A program made the position numbers and the translations under genes. From assembly GCA_002049455.2 (NCBI GenBank), contig KV919035.1, positions 43,081 through 107,080 of the forward strand: a stretch of 64,000 nt of DNA, given 5' to 3'. Of this stretch, positions 20,812 through 32,611 are shown one piece after another. The notes beneath the pieces were generated by a model. It saw only the letters and a program-made list of their open reading frames with translations, was not told where the DNA came from and made no database searches. Within the stretch, counting starts at the first letter, position 1, and every line of letters begins with the position of its first letter. The stretch comes from Porphyra umbilicalis (Eukaryota > Rhodophyta > Bangiophyceae > Bangiales > Bangiaceae).

Positions 20812-21488
20812 TCAGCAACTGGTGAAACTGCTGCGCCTGGGGAAGACCGGTGCGAGGCGCGGGTAGGCAGATACCAGCGCCACCGTCGACAGGGCTAGCA
20901 TGCCGTGGGAGCCGCCGAGGCACACGAGCCCGTGCTCACTCTCAGTAGTACAACGCTCAAATGAGCTTTCGCCCGGGTAAGTAAAGCAGAGCCACAGGGT
21001 GTGGTGTGACGCGGACTTCTCTCCCGTGCGGCACCCGTGCCGCCCCCATGACATCCCGAACACCTTTGACACACGCAAGAACAATCTTCCACCTACAAAA
21101 GAACGTGCGGGGGTGGGTCAGTCAAGCGGAAGAGGCACATCTTGGCGAGCGCGTGAATTGAGCTCCCCGACCAGGCCTCGGGACAAAATTGGTCGGCGGC
21201 GCGCACGAGCAACACTATAGCGACCCGCCATCGGCTTACGCCGGATAACTCGACGGCACCTGCCGCAGACCGGCAATTGGAACAGCCGTGGGTCGCTAGA
21301 TCCAGGCACCGACGAGCCACTTGGCCGTGCCATCGAAGCTCGGCGGAGCACGCATCGTGCTGCTCGCTGAGGAAGGCCGTCGCTGCCGCGCGCCCGTAGC
21401 GATCCGAAGGACAGTTGATGGTGCCAAGAAGACCAGAGGGGGTGATGAAATCAACATCCCCAAGCCAGCATGATCTTGTCAAATCCAC
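20812..21488 (-). CDS. Unassigned open frames in the middle of the array unit (copy 1)
   Basis: Three overlapping minus-strand frames (131 codons at 21093-21488, 90 codons at 20812-21084, 91 codons at 21451-21726) look like parts of one protein read in alternating phase. The first includes CSNCRSAAG and the second SASHHTLWLCFTYPGESSF. All intact copies repeat the same phase changes, so these are not random sequencing errors. They could be exons joined by splicing or an old pseudogene copied eight times. No family recognised. Confidence 0.3.
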
Positions 21489-22121
21489 CGAGCTCCGCGG
21501 CCTGCTTCAAAACCGACAGTTTCTCCGTGGCGGAGGACAGCGCACACACCGCCTTGCCAGCCTTATGCCGGGGCACGTCGCGCCTTGAAATCATGGGCGT
21601 GACCGCAAGGGTGGCTGCGGCCGCCGCAGCCGCTGCGCCGGGGCGGGTGAAGTCGCGGAGTGCTGCAGGGCGGTCGTAGGTAGGGACAGGGGCGGGGGGC
21701 GCGATGCATCGCAGCCCGCCGCCCATTCCGCGAAGCCGGGGGACGCGCTCGAGCCCCAGATGCCCCTATCACCGACGAGAGAGCCTTGGTTATTTAGAGC
21801 GGCCCCTGGCGGTGCCGTTGGGCGCACAGAGGGTGGGGGACGTATTGGAAGCGGTCTCACAGGTGGGGGCGATGGGGGCGGAGGGGGGGGCGGGGGCCAC
21901 GCAGGCGGCGGGGGTAATGACAGAGGCATCGTGGACGATTCTGACGAGCCATAAGCGTGCAGGTTGGCCAAGCACGCGGGCACGCTCGCTCTTGAAGTTG
22001 GGAGAAGACTCGGAAAAACAGGAAAACACGAAGCACGGGAGCATGCAAGCACAAATGTCAGACGCGTGCGTCATTTCGTCGCCCTGACGATTGTGAATTC
22101 ACAAACAGGCCGCACAGGCAC

Positions 22122-22622
22122 TCACGGGCAGTCAAATCCATACGTACCGCTCGCTCCAGACGCACCCCCCGTAACGGGCGGTGTTCCATCACGGGAGGCC
22201 TCGCTTGCGATCGCCGTGTGCCCACCGGTCTCACGGCCCCCTACTGCGCTCTTGTCTCCTGTCGCGCCCCCGCCGCCGGCCGCGCCACGCGGCAGCTTGC
22301 TTTTCCTTGTCGCACGGGGAGGCCTCCGCGACGGCCTCTTTATTCCCTTGAACGGGCTCTCTTTTCCTACGCGCTTTGACCAGGTTGCGACGAGGTGTTC
22401 AGCGCGGTGGGCGCGTTTGATGGACCCGACGACGCGCGAGACCGCGTCCTGCTCGGCGACAGGAAGCTCCTCCCAGCCCACGAGCAGGTCCAGCACATTC
22501 TGGGGCGTTTTTGAGTCCGCCCGCAACAGACAAACCGTGCTGCCCCGCGGGCCTCGACTTCCAATCCCTCCTCGGCGGCGCGGTCTGGACGCAGCTGCAG
22601 CATACGATCCACCGGCTGACAC
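22122..22622 (-). CDS. 166-codon basic unassigned protein of the array unit (copy 1)
   Basis: The frame recurs at 25439-25939, 32061-32561, 35377-35877, 38694-39194 and 42011-42511. It is broken by a 1-bp deletion in copy 3 and missing in the truncated copy 8. The N-terminal half contains a plausible helical segment (NVLDLLVGWEELPVAEQDAV followed by a His/Arg-containing stretch with a Trp); the second half is a basic low-complexity region rich in Arg, Lys, Gly and Pro. That layout resembles many nucleic-acid-binding proteins, but it is only composition. No family recognised. Confidence 0.4.
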   Translation of the reverse strand: MSAGGSYAAAASRPRRRGGIGSRGPRGSTVCLLRADSKTPQNVLDLLVGWEELPVAEQDAVSRVVGSIKRAHRAEHLVATWSKRVGKESPFKGIKRPSRRPPRATRKSKLPRGAAGGGGATGDKSAVGGRETGGHTAIASEASRDGTPPVTGGASGASGTYGFDCP

Positions 22623-22672
22623 CGTGTCACCCGCGGGCTCTGGAGGTCCGCCGAGGGCCTACAATGCGTGCT

Positions 22673-25600
22673 GCATCAGTTACCTCGCTTAGCGTGGCGC
22701 CCGCGATGCCCTTCTCCACAGCAACCGGGTGAGCCATCAGCAGGCGCATGAACTGCATGCCGCACATCTTTACCTAGTTGAAGAACCAACCGGCGCGGAG
22801 TTGCAGGACGTTCAACACCCCCAACACGGGATTGAGCTCGCCCTTGGGGTGGGGGCCGCCGAAGACGTGGCGCCCAGCCTTCGTGTGGGCGGGGTCATAG
22901 ACCCGCTCCGGTGCCCTCCTTAGCAGCACCTTCACCTAGGAGGGCTCCACGCGCCGTCCGTCCTCGTCTTGAACGGTATGCTCTGCCAGTGCGAGCGAGG
23001 CACAATAGAATATGGTTTTCTCGTTAATGATTGGGACGTAGTAGAAAGCGAAACACCCGGGCGGGATCCTATGCGCACCCATGCCCGTAAGTGAGGGCCG
23101 TGCAGCCCCCACCGCCGCGCCAGCACCGCCGCCTCCACGCTAGTTCCGTGTCCAAGCAACAGCGGCTGCGACGACAGCGACAGGCGAAGCAGCTCGTGCC
23201 AAGGGAAGCCCGGTGCCAGCCGCAGACGAACATTATCCATCCAGGGCTTGAGCAGCAACGGGTCGATAACGCGCGCCCAAATCTCATCAAGCGCCCTGTC
23301 TTCCGCCTCCGCCTCGTAATTCGGCAGATCCTTGTCGTCCACCGCGGCGCCGTGGTCCCCCGCCGCCGCGTCGTCGACCGCCCGCGAGTCGCCCACCGAC
23401 CCGTCCCCCGCCCGGGCCCCGTCGTCCGCCTCCTCCTCGGTGTCGGCCTCCTCATCGTTGTCCGCTGCGGGGCCATCGCCTCTCGCTGCCGCGTCGCCAC
23501 CCCTCCCCCCGGCGCCCGCCGCCTGCACGTTCTCCCCCCGTCCCCCGTTGCCCGCGAAGCGGCAAATGAGCTTGGCGATCACGTCGGGGGTGGGGAAGAC
23601 GTCCATTGTGTGGGGTGAGCGGCGTGCGTGCGCGAGAGCACGCAATGAAGATTGAATAGTGGAGTGTATGATGGGTGCCGAGAACGTCGTACTGAACAGG
23701 CGAATCTGCCGCACCATCCGGAGCCGCTGCTCTGTGCAGGAATGTCCCATGAAAGGGAGAGCCCAGACAGCCACGGCGGGGTCTAGCATCAGCGCGACAG
23801 ACCCGTCCACGACAAAATATATGTCCCGCCCGATCGCCTTGGCGGCCGACAAAAGCTGATTGATGATGTCCTCCAGACCTCGACGGCCGGGGGCTGGCAG
23901 CGGCAGCTGCGCGAGGTATCTCCTCGAGTCGCCCGCTACCGCTGCTCACGGGACAGCGCGCTTGGCCAGCGCATCTCGCCTCTTGCGCAGTGACGGGCGA
24001 GAGTCTCGAAAGGCCGCGCACGGCTCCGCCGCGCGGACGGTGATGTTTTGATGCCACATAAGTGAGGATTTGGCCACCCAGTCGACCACGTAGGACGGGA
24101 GGGTCTCCCGCTCCACCCACCGCCGCCGTCAGCAACTGGTGAAACTGCTGCGCCTGGGGAAGACCGGTGCGAGGCGCGGGTAGGCAGATACCAGCGCCAC
24201 CGTCGACAGGGCTAGCATGCCGTGGGAGCCGCCGAGGCACACGAGCCCGTGCTCACTCTCAGTAGTACAACGCTCAAATGAGCTTTCGCCCGGGTAAGTA
24301 AAGCAGAGCCACAGGGTGTGGTGTGACGCGGACTTCTCTCCCGTGCGGCACCCGTGCCGCCCCCATGACATCCCGAACACCTTTGACACACGCAAGAACA
24401 ATCTTCCACCTACAAAAGAACGTGCGGGGGTGGGTCAGTCAAGCGGAAGAGGCACATCTTGGCGAGCGCGTGAATTGAGCTCCCCGACCAGGCCTCGGGA
24501 CAAAATTGGTCGGCGGCGCGCACGAGCAACACTATAGCGACCCGCCATCGGCTTACGCCGGATAACTCGACGGCACCTGCCGCAGACCGGCAATTGGAAC
24601 AGCCGTGGGTCGCTAGATCCAGGCACCGACGAGCCACTTGGCCGTGCCATCGAAGCTCGGCGGAGCACGCATCGTGCTGCTCGCTGAGGAAGGCCGTCGC
24701 TGCCGCGCGCCCGTAGCGATCCGAAGGACAGTTGATGGTGCCAAGAAGACCAGAGGGGGTGATGAAATCAACATCCCCAAGCCAGCATGATCTTGTCAAA
24801 TCCACCGAGCTCCGCGGCCTGCTTCAAAACCGACAGTTTCTCCGTGGCAGAGGACAGCGCACACACCGCCTTGCCAGCCTTATGCCGGGGCACGTCGCGC
24901 CTTGAAATCATGGGCGTGACCGCAAGGGTGGCTGCGGCCGCCGCAGCCGCTGCGCCGGGGCGGGTGAAGTCGCGGAGTGCTGCAGGGCGGTCGTAGGTAG
25001 GGACAGGGGCGGGGGGCGCGATGCATCGCAGCCCGCCGCCCATTCCGCGAAGCCGGGGGACGCGCTCGAGCCCCAGATGCCCCTATCACCGACGAGAGAG
25101 CCTTGGTTATTTAGAGCTGCCCCTGGCGGTGCCGTTGGGCGCACAGAGGGTGGGGGACGTATTGGAAGCGGTCTCACAGGTGGGGGCGATGGGGGCGGAG
25201 GGGGGGGCGGGGGCCACGCAGGCGGCGGGGGTAATGACAGAGGCGTCGTGGACGATTCTGACGAGCCATAAGCGTGCAGGTTGGCCAAGCACGCGGGCAC
25301 GCTCGCTCTTGAAGTTGGGAGAAGACTCGGAAAAACAGGAAAACACGAAGCACGGGAGCATGCAAGCACAAATGTCAGACGCGTGCGTCATTTCGTCGCC
25401 CTGACGATTGTGAATTCACAAACAGGCCGCACAGGCACTCACGGGCAGTCAAATCCATACGTACCGCTCGCTCCAGACGCACCCCCCGTAACGGGCGGTG
25501 TTCCATCACGGGAGGCCTCGCTTGCGATCGCCGTGTGCCCACCGGTCTCACGGCCCCCTACTGCGCTCTTGTCTCCTGTCGCGCCCCCGCCGCCGGCCGC

Positions 25601-25989
25601 GCCACGCGGCAGCTTGCTTTTCCTTGTCGCACGGGGAGGCCTCCGCGACGGCCTCTTTATTCCCTTGAACGGGCTCTCTTTTCCTACGCGCTTTGACCAG
25701 GTTGCGACGAGGTGTTCAGCGCGGTGGGCGCGTTTGATGGACCCGACGACGCGCGAGACCGCGTCCTGCTCGGCGACAGGAAGCTCCTCCCAGCCCACGA
25801 GCAGGTCCAGCACATTCTGGGGCGTTTTTGAGTCCGCCCGCAACAGACAAACCGTGCTGCCCCGCGGGCCTCGACTTCCAATCCCTCCTCGGCGGCGCGG
25901 TCTGGACGCAGCTGCAGCATACGATCCACCGGCTGACACCGTGTCACCCGCGGGCTCTGGAGGTCCGCCGAGGGCCTACAATGCGTGCT
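22673..25989 (-). repeat. Array copy 2 (3317 bp)
   Basis: Intact unit. Private variants: GCCTCTCGC near 23478 and GGCAGAGG near 24847. Shares the ATCAAGCG and CCCGTCGTCC variants with copy 1, while carrying GAGCTGCCCC like copies 3, 4, 5 and 7. Confidence 0.95.
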
Positions 25990-28900
25990 GCATCAGATAC
26001 CTCGCTTAGCGTGGCGCCCGCGATGCCCTTCTCCACAGCAACCGGGTGAGCCATCAGCAGGCGCATGAACTGCATGCCGCACATCTTTACCTAGTTGAAG
26101 AACCAACCGGCGCGGAGTTGCAGGACGTTCAACACCCCCAACACGGGATTGAGCTCGCCCTTGGGGTGGGGGCCGCCGAAGACGTGGCGCCCAGCCTTCG
26201 TGTGGGCGGGGTCATAGACCCGCTCCGGTGCCCTCCTTAGCAGCACCTTCACCTAGGAGGGCTCCACGCGCCGTCCGTCCTCGTCTTGAACGGTATGCTC
26301 TGCCAGTGCGAGCGAGGCACAATAGAATATGGTTTTCTCGTTAATGATTGGGACGTAGTAGAAAGCGAAACACCCGGGCGGGATCCTATGCGCACCCATG
26401 CCCGTAAGTGAGGGCCGTGCAGCCCCCACCGCCGCGCCAGCACCGCCGCCTCCACGCTAGTTCCGTGTCCAAGCAACAGCGGCTGCGACGACAGCGACAG
26501 GCGAAGCAGCTCGTGCCAAGGGAAGCCCGGTGCCAGCCGCAGACGAACATTATCCATCCAGGGCTTGAGCAGCAACGGGTCGATAACGCGCGCCCAAATC
26601 TCATCGAGCGCCCTGTCTTCCGCCTCCGCCTCGTAATTCGGCAGATCCTTGTCGTCCACCGCGGCGCCGTGGTCCCCCGCCGCCGCGTCGTCGACCGCCC
26701 GCGAGTCGCCCACCGACCCGTCCCCCGCCCGGGCCCGTTGTCCGCCTCCTCCTCGGTGTCGGCCTCCTCATCGTTGTCCGCTGCGGGGCCATCGTCTCTC
26801 GCTGCCGCGTCGCCACCCTCCCCCCGGCGCCCGCCACCTGCACGTTCTCCCCCCGTCCCCCGTTGCCCGCGAGCGGCAAATGAGCTTGGCGATCACGTCG
26901 GGGGTGGGGAAGACGTCCATTGTGTGGGGTGAGCGGCGGGCGTGCGCGAGAGCACGCAATGAAGATTGAATAGTGGAGTGTATGATGGGTGCCGAGAACG
27001 TCGTACTGAACAGGCGAATCTGCCGCACCATCCGGAGCCGCTGCTCTGTGCAGGAATGTCCCATGAAAGGGAGAGCCCAGACAGCCACGGCGGGGTCTAG
27101 CATCAGCGCGACAGACCCGTCCACGACAAAATATATGTCCCGCCCGATCGCCTTGGCGGCCGACAAAAGCTGATTGATGATGTCCTCCAGACCTCGACGG
27201 CCGGGGGCTGGCAGCGGCAGCTGCGCGAGGTATCTCCTCGAGTCGCCCGCTACCGCTGCTCACGGGACAGCGCGCTTGGCCAGCGCATCTCGCCTCTTGC
27301 GCAGTGACGGGCGAGAGTCTCGAAAGGCCGCGCACGGCTCCGCCGCGCGGACGGTGATGTTTTGATGCCACATAAGTGAGGATTTGGCCACCCAGTCGAC
27401 CACGTAGGACGGGAGGGTCTCCCGCTCCACCCACCGCCGCCGTCAGCAACTGGTGAAACTGCTGCGCCTGGGGAAGACCGGTGCGAGGCGCGGGTAGGCA
27501 GATACCAGCGCCACCGTCGACAGGGCTAGCATGCCGTGGGAGCCGCCGAGGCACACGAGCCCGTGCTCACTCTCAGTAGTACAACGCTCAAATGAGCTTT
27601 CGCCCGGGTAAGTAAAGCAGAGCCACAGGGTGTGGTGTGACGCGGACTTCTTCCCGTGCGGCACCCGTGCCGCCCCCATGACATCCCGAACACCTTTGAC
27701 ACACGCAAGAACAATCTTCCACCTACAAAAGAACGTGCGGGGTGGGTCAGTCAAGCGGAAGAGGCACATCTTGGCGAGCGCGTGAATTGAGCTCCCCGAC
27801 CAGGCCTCGGGACAAAATTGGTCGGCGGCGCGCACGAGCAACACTATAGCGACCCGCCATCGGCTTACGCCGGATAACTCGACGGCACCTGCCGCAGACC
27901 GGCAATTGGAACAGCCGTGGGTCGCTAGATCCAGGCACCGACGAGCCACTTGGCCGTGCCATCGAAGCTCGGCGGAGCACGCATCGTGCTGCTCGCTGAG
28001 GAAGGCCGTCGCTGCCGCGCGCCCGTAGCGATCCGAAGGACAGTTGATGGTGCCAAGAAGACCAGAGGGGGTGATGAATCAACATCCCAAGCCAGCATGA
28101 TCTTGTCAAATCCACCGAGCTCCGCGGCCTGCTTCAAAACCGACAGTTTCTCCGTGGCGGAGGACAGCGCACACACCGCCTTGCCAGCCTTATGCCGGGG
28201 CACGTCGCGCCTTGAAATCATGGCGTGACCGCAAGGGTGGCTGCGGCCGCCGCAGCCGCTGCGCCGGGGCGGTGAAGTCGCGGAGTGCTGCAGGGCGGTC
28301 GTAGGTAGGGACAGGGGCGGGGGCGCGATGCATCGCAGCCCGCCGCCCATTCCGCGAAGCCGGGGGACGCGCTCGAGCCCCAGATGCCCCTATCACCGAC
28401 GAGAGAGCCTTGGTTATTTAGAGCTGCCCCTGGCGGTGCCGTTGGGCGCACAGAGGGTGGGGGACGTATTGGAAGCGGTCTCACAGGTGGGGGCGATGGG
28501 GGCGGAGGGGGGGGCGGGGGCCACGCAGGCGGCGGGGGTAATGACAGAGGCGTCGTGGACGACTCTGACGAGCCATAAGCGTGCAGGTTGGCCAAGCACG
28601 CGGGCACGCTCGCTCTTGAAGTTGGGAGAAGACTCGGAAAAACAGGAAAACACGAAGCACGGGAGCATGCAAGCACAAATGTCAGACGCGTGCGTCATTT
28701 CGTCGCCCTGACGATTGTGAATTCACAAACAGGCCGCACAGGCACTCACGGGCAGTCAAATCCATACGTACCGCTCGCTCCAGACGCACCCCCCGTAACG
28801 GGCGGTGTTCCATCACAGGAGGCCTCGCTTGCGATCGCCGTGTGCCCACCGGTCTCACGGCCCCCTACTGCGCTCTTGTCTCCTGTCGCGCCCCCGCCGC

Positions 28901-29295
28901 CGGCCGCGCCACGCGGCAGCTTGCTTTTCCTTGTCGCACGGGGAGGCCTCCGCGACGGCCTCTTTATTCCTTGAACGGGCTCTCTTTTCCTACGCGCTTT
29001 GACCAGGTTGCGACGAGGTGTTCAGCGCGGTGGGCGCGTTTGATGGACCCGACGACGCGCGAGACCGCGTCCTGCTCGGCGACAGGAAGCTCCTCCCAGC
29101 CCACGAGCAGGTCCAGCACATTCTGGGGCGTTTTTGAGTCCGCCCGCAACAGACAAACCGTGCTGCCCCGCGGGCCTCGACTTCCAATCCCTCCTCGGCG
29201 GCGCGGTCTGGACGCAGCTGCAGCATACGATCCACCGGCTGACACCGTGTCACCCGCGGGCTCTGGAGGTCCGCCGAGGGCCTACAATGCGTGCT
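25990..29295 (-). repeat. Array copy 3 (3306 bp, scattered 1-bp deletions)
   Basis: Eleven bases shorter than copy 2. The loss is spread over many single-base deletions, mostly in runs of identical bases (for example near 26735, 26817, 26874, 27652, 27740, 28078, 28087, 28223, 28271, 28970). The open frames of other copies are broken here. It begins GCATCAGATACC where other copies have GCATCAGTTACC. Confidence 0.95.
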
Positions 29296-32200
29296 GCATC
29301 AGTTACCTCGCTTAGCGTGGCGCCCGCGATGCCCTTCTCCACAGCAACCGGGTGAGCCATCAGCAGGCGCATGAACTGCATGCCGCACATCTTTACCTAG
29401 TTGAAGAACCAACCGGCGCGGAGTTGCAGGACGTTCAACACCCCCAACACGGGATTGAGCTCGCCCTTGGGGTGGGGGCCGCCGAAGACGTGGCGCCCAG
29501 CCTTCGTGTGGGCGGGGTCATAGACCCGCTCCGGTGCCCTCCTTAGCAGCACCTTCACCTAGGAGGGCTCCACGCGCCGTCCGTCCTCGTCTTGAACGGT
29601 ATGCTCTGCCAGTGCGAGCGAGGCACAATAGAATATGGTTTTCTCGTTAATGATTGGGACGTAGTAGAAAGCGAAACACCCGGGCGGGATCCTATGCGCA
29701 CCCATGCCCGTAAGTGAGGGCCGTGCAGCCCCCACCGCCGCGCCAGCACCGCCGCCTCCACGCTAGTTCCGTGTCCAAGCAACAGCGGCTGCGACGACAG
29801 CGACAGGCGAAGCAGCTCGTGCCAAGGGAAGCCCGGTGCCAGCCGCAGACGAACATTATCCATCCAGGGCTTGAGCAGCAACGGGTCGATAACGCGCGCC
29901 CAAATCTCATCGAGCGCCCTGTCTTCCGCCTCCGCCTCGTAATTCGGCAGATCCTTGTCGTCCACCGCGGCGCCGTGGTCCCCCGCCGCCGCGTCGTCGA
30001 CCGCCCGCGAGTCGCCCACCGACCCGTCCCCCGCCCGGGCCCCGTTGTCCGCCTCCTCCTCGGTGTCGGCCTCCTCATCGTTGTCCGCTGCGGGGCCATC
30101 GTCTCTCGCTGCCGCGTCGCCACCCCTCCCCCCGGCGCCCGCCACCTGCACGTTCTCCCCCCGTCCCCCGTTGCCCGCGAAGCGGCAAATGAGCTTGGCG
30201 ATCACGTCGGGGGTGGGGAAGACGTCCATTGTGTGGGGTGAGCGGCGTGCGTGCGCGAGAGCACGCAATGAAGATTGAATAGTGGAGTGTATGATGGGTG
30301 CCGAGAACGTCGTACTGAACAGGCGAATCTGCCGCACCATCCGGAGCCGCTGCTCTGTGCAGGAATGTCCCATGAAAGGAGAGCCCAGACAGCCACGGCG
30401 GGGTCTAGCATCAGCGCGACAGACCCGTCCACGACAAAATATATGTCCCGCCCGATCGCCTTGGCGGCCGACAAAAGCTGATTGATGATGTCCTCCAGAC
30501 CTCGACGGCCGGGGGCTGGCAGCGGCAGCTGCGCGAGGTATCTCCTCGAGTCGCCCGCTACCGCTGCTCACGGGACAGCGCGCTTGGCCAGCGCATCTCG
30601 CCTCTTGCGCAGTGACGGGCGAGAGTCTCGAAAGGCCGCGCACGGCTCCGCCGCGCGGACGGTGATGTTTTGATGCCACATAAGTGAGGATTTGGCCACC
30701 CAGTCGACCACGTAGGACGGGAGGGTCTCCCGCTCCACCCACCGCCGCCGTCAGCAACTGGTGAAACTGCTGCGCCTGGGGAAGACCGGTGCGAGGCGCG
30801 GGTAGGCAGATACCAGCGCCACCGTCGACAGGGCTAGCATGCCGTGGGAGCCGCCGAGGCACACGAGCCCGTGCTCACTCTCAGTAGTACAACGCTCAAA
30901 TGAGCTTTCGCCCGGGTAAGTAAAGCAGAGCCACAGGGTGTGGTGTGACGCGGACTTCTCTCCCGTGCGGCACCCGTGCCGCCCCCATGACATCCCGAAC
31001 ACCTTTGACACACGCAAGAACAATCTTCCACCTACAAAAGAACGTGCGGGGGTGGGTCAGTCAAGCGGAAGAGGCACATCTTGGCGAGCGCGTGAATTGA
31101 GCTCCCCGACCAGGCCTCGGGACAAAATTGGTCGGCGGCGCGCACGAGCAACACTATAGCGACCCGCCATCGGCTTACGCCGGATAACTCGACGGCACCT
31201 GCCGCAGACCGGCAATTGGAACAGCCGTGGGTCGCTAGATCCAGGCACCGACGAGCCACTTGGCCGTGCCATCGAAGCTCGGCGGAGCACGCATCGTGCT
31301 GCTCGCTGAGGAAGGCCGTCGCTGCCGCGCGCCCGTAGCGATCCGAAGGACAGTTGATGGTGCCAAGAAGACCAGAGGGGGTGATGAAATCAACATCCCC
31401 AAGCCAGCATGATCTTGTCAAATCCACCGAGCTCCGCGGCCTGCTTCAAAACCGACAGTTTCTCCGTGGCGGAGGACAGCGCACACACCGCCTTGCCAGC
31501 CTTATGCCGGGGCACGTCGCGCCTTGAAATCATGGGCGTGACCGCAAGGGTGGCTGCGGCCGCCGCAGCCGCTGCGCCGGGGCGGGTGAAGTCGCGGAGT
31601 GCTGCAGGGCGGTCGTAGGTAGGGACAGGGGCGGGGGGCGCGATGCATCGCAGCCCGCCGCCCATTCCGCGAAGCCGGGGGACGCGCTCGAGCCCCAGAT
31701 GCCCCTATCACCGACGAGAGAGCCTTGGTTATTTAGAGCTGCCCCTGGCGGTGCCGTTGGGCGCACAGAGGGTGGGGGACGTATTGGAAGCGGTCTCACA
31801 GGTGGGGGCGATGGGGGCGGAGGGGGGGGCGGGGGCCACGCAGGCGGCGGGGGTAATGACAGAGGCGTCGTGGACGACTCTGACGAGCCATAAGCGTGCA
31901 GGTTGGCCAAGCACGCGGGCACGCTCGCTCTTGAAGTTGGGAGAAGACTCGGAAAAACAGGAAAACACGAAGCACGGGAGCATGCAAGCACAAATGTCAG
32001 ACGCGTGCGTCATTTCGTCGCCCTGACGATTGTGAATTCACAAACAGGCCGCACAGGCACTCACGGGCAGTCAAATCCATACGTACCGCTCGCTCCAGAC
32101 GCACCCCCCGTAACGGGCGGTGTTCCATCACGGGAGGCCTCGCTTGCGATCGCCGTGTGCCCACCGGTCTCACGGCCCCCTACTGCGCTCTTGTCTCCTG

Positions 32201-32611
32201 TCGCGCCCCCGCCGCCGGCCGCGCCACGCGGCAGCTTGCTTTTCCTTGTCGCACGGGGAGGCCTCCGCGACGGCCTCTTTATTCCCTTGAACGGGCTCTC
32301 TTTTCCTACGCGCTTTGACCAGGTTGCGACGAGGTGTTCAGCGCGGTGGGCGCGTTTGATGGACCCGACGACGCGCGAGACCGCGTCCTGCTCGGCGACA
32401 GGAAGCTCCTCCCAGCCCACGAGCAGGTCCAGCACATTCTGGGGCGTTTTTGAGTCCGCCCGCAACAGACAAACCGTGCTGCCCCGCGGGCCTCGACTTC
32501 CAATCCCTCCTCGGCGGCGCGGTCTGGACGCAGCTGCAGCATACGATCCACCGGCTGACACCGTGTCACCCGCGGGCTCTGGAGGTCCGCCGAGGGCCTA
32601 CAATGCGTGCT
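29296..32611 (-). repeat. Array copy 4 (3316 bp)
   Basis: One base shorter than the canonical unit, owing to AAAGGAGAG instead of AAAGGGAGAG near 30378. This fuses the 262-codon and 306-codon frames into a 435-codon frame at 29555-30862. Otherwise typical. Confidence 0.95.

Larger units (their letters stand above)
19356..22672 (-). repeat. Array copy 1 (3317 bp)
   Basis: The most diverged intact copy. Private variants include a T in GTTCATCACC (19492; A elsewhere), GGTGCCC rather than GGCGCCC near 20192, and GGCATCG near 21928. It shares ATCAAGCG and CCCGTCGTCC with copy 2 only. Its left end adjoins single-copy DNA. Confidence 0.95.
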
